Shown here: piece after piece, positions 6,455 to 6,556 of the stretch | How positions within the stretch are numbered: the first letter of the stretch is position 1 | Layout: each line of letters begins with the position of its first letter | NCBI GenBank assembly: GCA_023442755.1 | Contig: JAEZXS010000046.1 | Location: 1-6,556 of the forward strand | Direction: 5' to 3' | From: Pseudomonadota bacterium | GTDB lineage: Bacteria; Desulfobacterota; Syntrophobacteria; Syntrophobacterales; Syntrophobacteraceae | Length of the DNA stretch: 6,556 bases | Position numbers and translations under genes: made by a program | Notes under the pieces: generated by a model | Seen by the model: the letters and a program-made list of their open reading frames with translations, nothing else | Told to the model about the DNA's origin: nothing | Database searches by the model: none

Positions 6455-6542
6455 CGGGCCGGTCCGTGCAGGGACCTTCGAGGGTTCGATTAAATCCCGG
6501 CCCGTGGGGAGCAGCAGGTACTGACACGAGGGAACGGGCCGG
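6455..6542. repeat. Three copies of CGGGCCGG in alternating orientation upstream of the membrane gene
   Basis: The 8-mer CGGGCCGG is at 6455-6462 and 6535-6542, with its reverse complement CCGGCCCG at 6497-6504. The middle copy can pair with either neighbour: with the 6534-6542 side over nine bases (6497-6505) and with 6455-6462 over eight. The copies are centred 42 and 38 bases apart. A -10-like TTTAAT (minus strand, 6494-6489) lies between the lower two copies, without a recognisable -35 box. The copies could be operators around a promoter, or alternative RNA stems if transcription starts beyond 6542. The 9-base stem could also be the end of a gene outside the window. Confidence 0.4.
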
Positions 6543-6556
6543 CATCCCGGTCGCCA

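Noticed and set aside
6461..6476. Small inverted repeat GGTCC / GGACC
   Set aside because: Only five pairs in GC-rich sequence; likely chance and overlapped by the stronger 8-mer repeats.

Overview
The window looks like chromosomal DNA from a Gram-negative bacterium with moderately high GC genes. The long PAS-rich histidine kinase, the PAS sequence style and the codon use suggest a deltaproteobacterium (Desulfobacterota, Syntrophobacter-like). That placement is inferred from resemblance to remembered families; no phylogenetic marker is present.

Layout: positions 1-704 hold no convincing gene. This stretch moves from AT-rich sequence (about 38% GC over 1-240) to a GC-rich block (about 64% over 361-480) that contains several hairpins. 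Positions 705-3722 (+) encode a 1005-residue membrane sensor histidine kinase with the order TM, Cache, TM, HAMP, three PAS domains, HisKA_3 and HATPase_c. Next, after an interval with a perfect odd dyad, come a LysE-family exporter (3848-4498, +) and a PaaI-type hotdog thioesterase (4514-4942, +). The thioesterase ribosome binding site overlaps the exporter stop codon, so these two are probably translated from one message. Positions 4943-5085 separate convergent genes and carry a long GC-rich hairpin. Positions 5086-6381 (-) encode a 431-residue Trp/His-rich membrane protein that I do not recognise. It appears to be built from five tandem two-helix units. Positions 6382-6556 are its leader and upstream region. 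They hold a consensus Shine-Dalgarno sequence far from the start codon and three copies of one 8-mer in alternating orientation.

How the genes work together: the kinase is of the NarX/DegS class and should phosphorylate a LuxR/NarL-type response regulator, but none is encoded here, so it is an orphan within this window. Nothing in the sequence shows that the exporter or thioesterase are its targets. The most unusual items are the repeat-built membrane protein and its structured upstream region. I see no phage, transposon, CRISPR, tRNA or rRNA.
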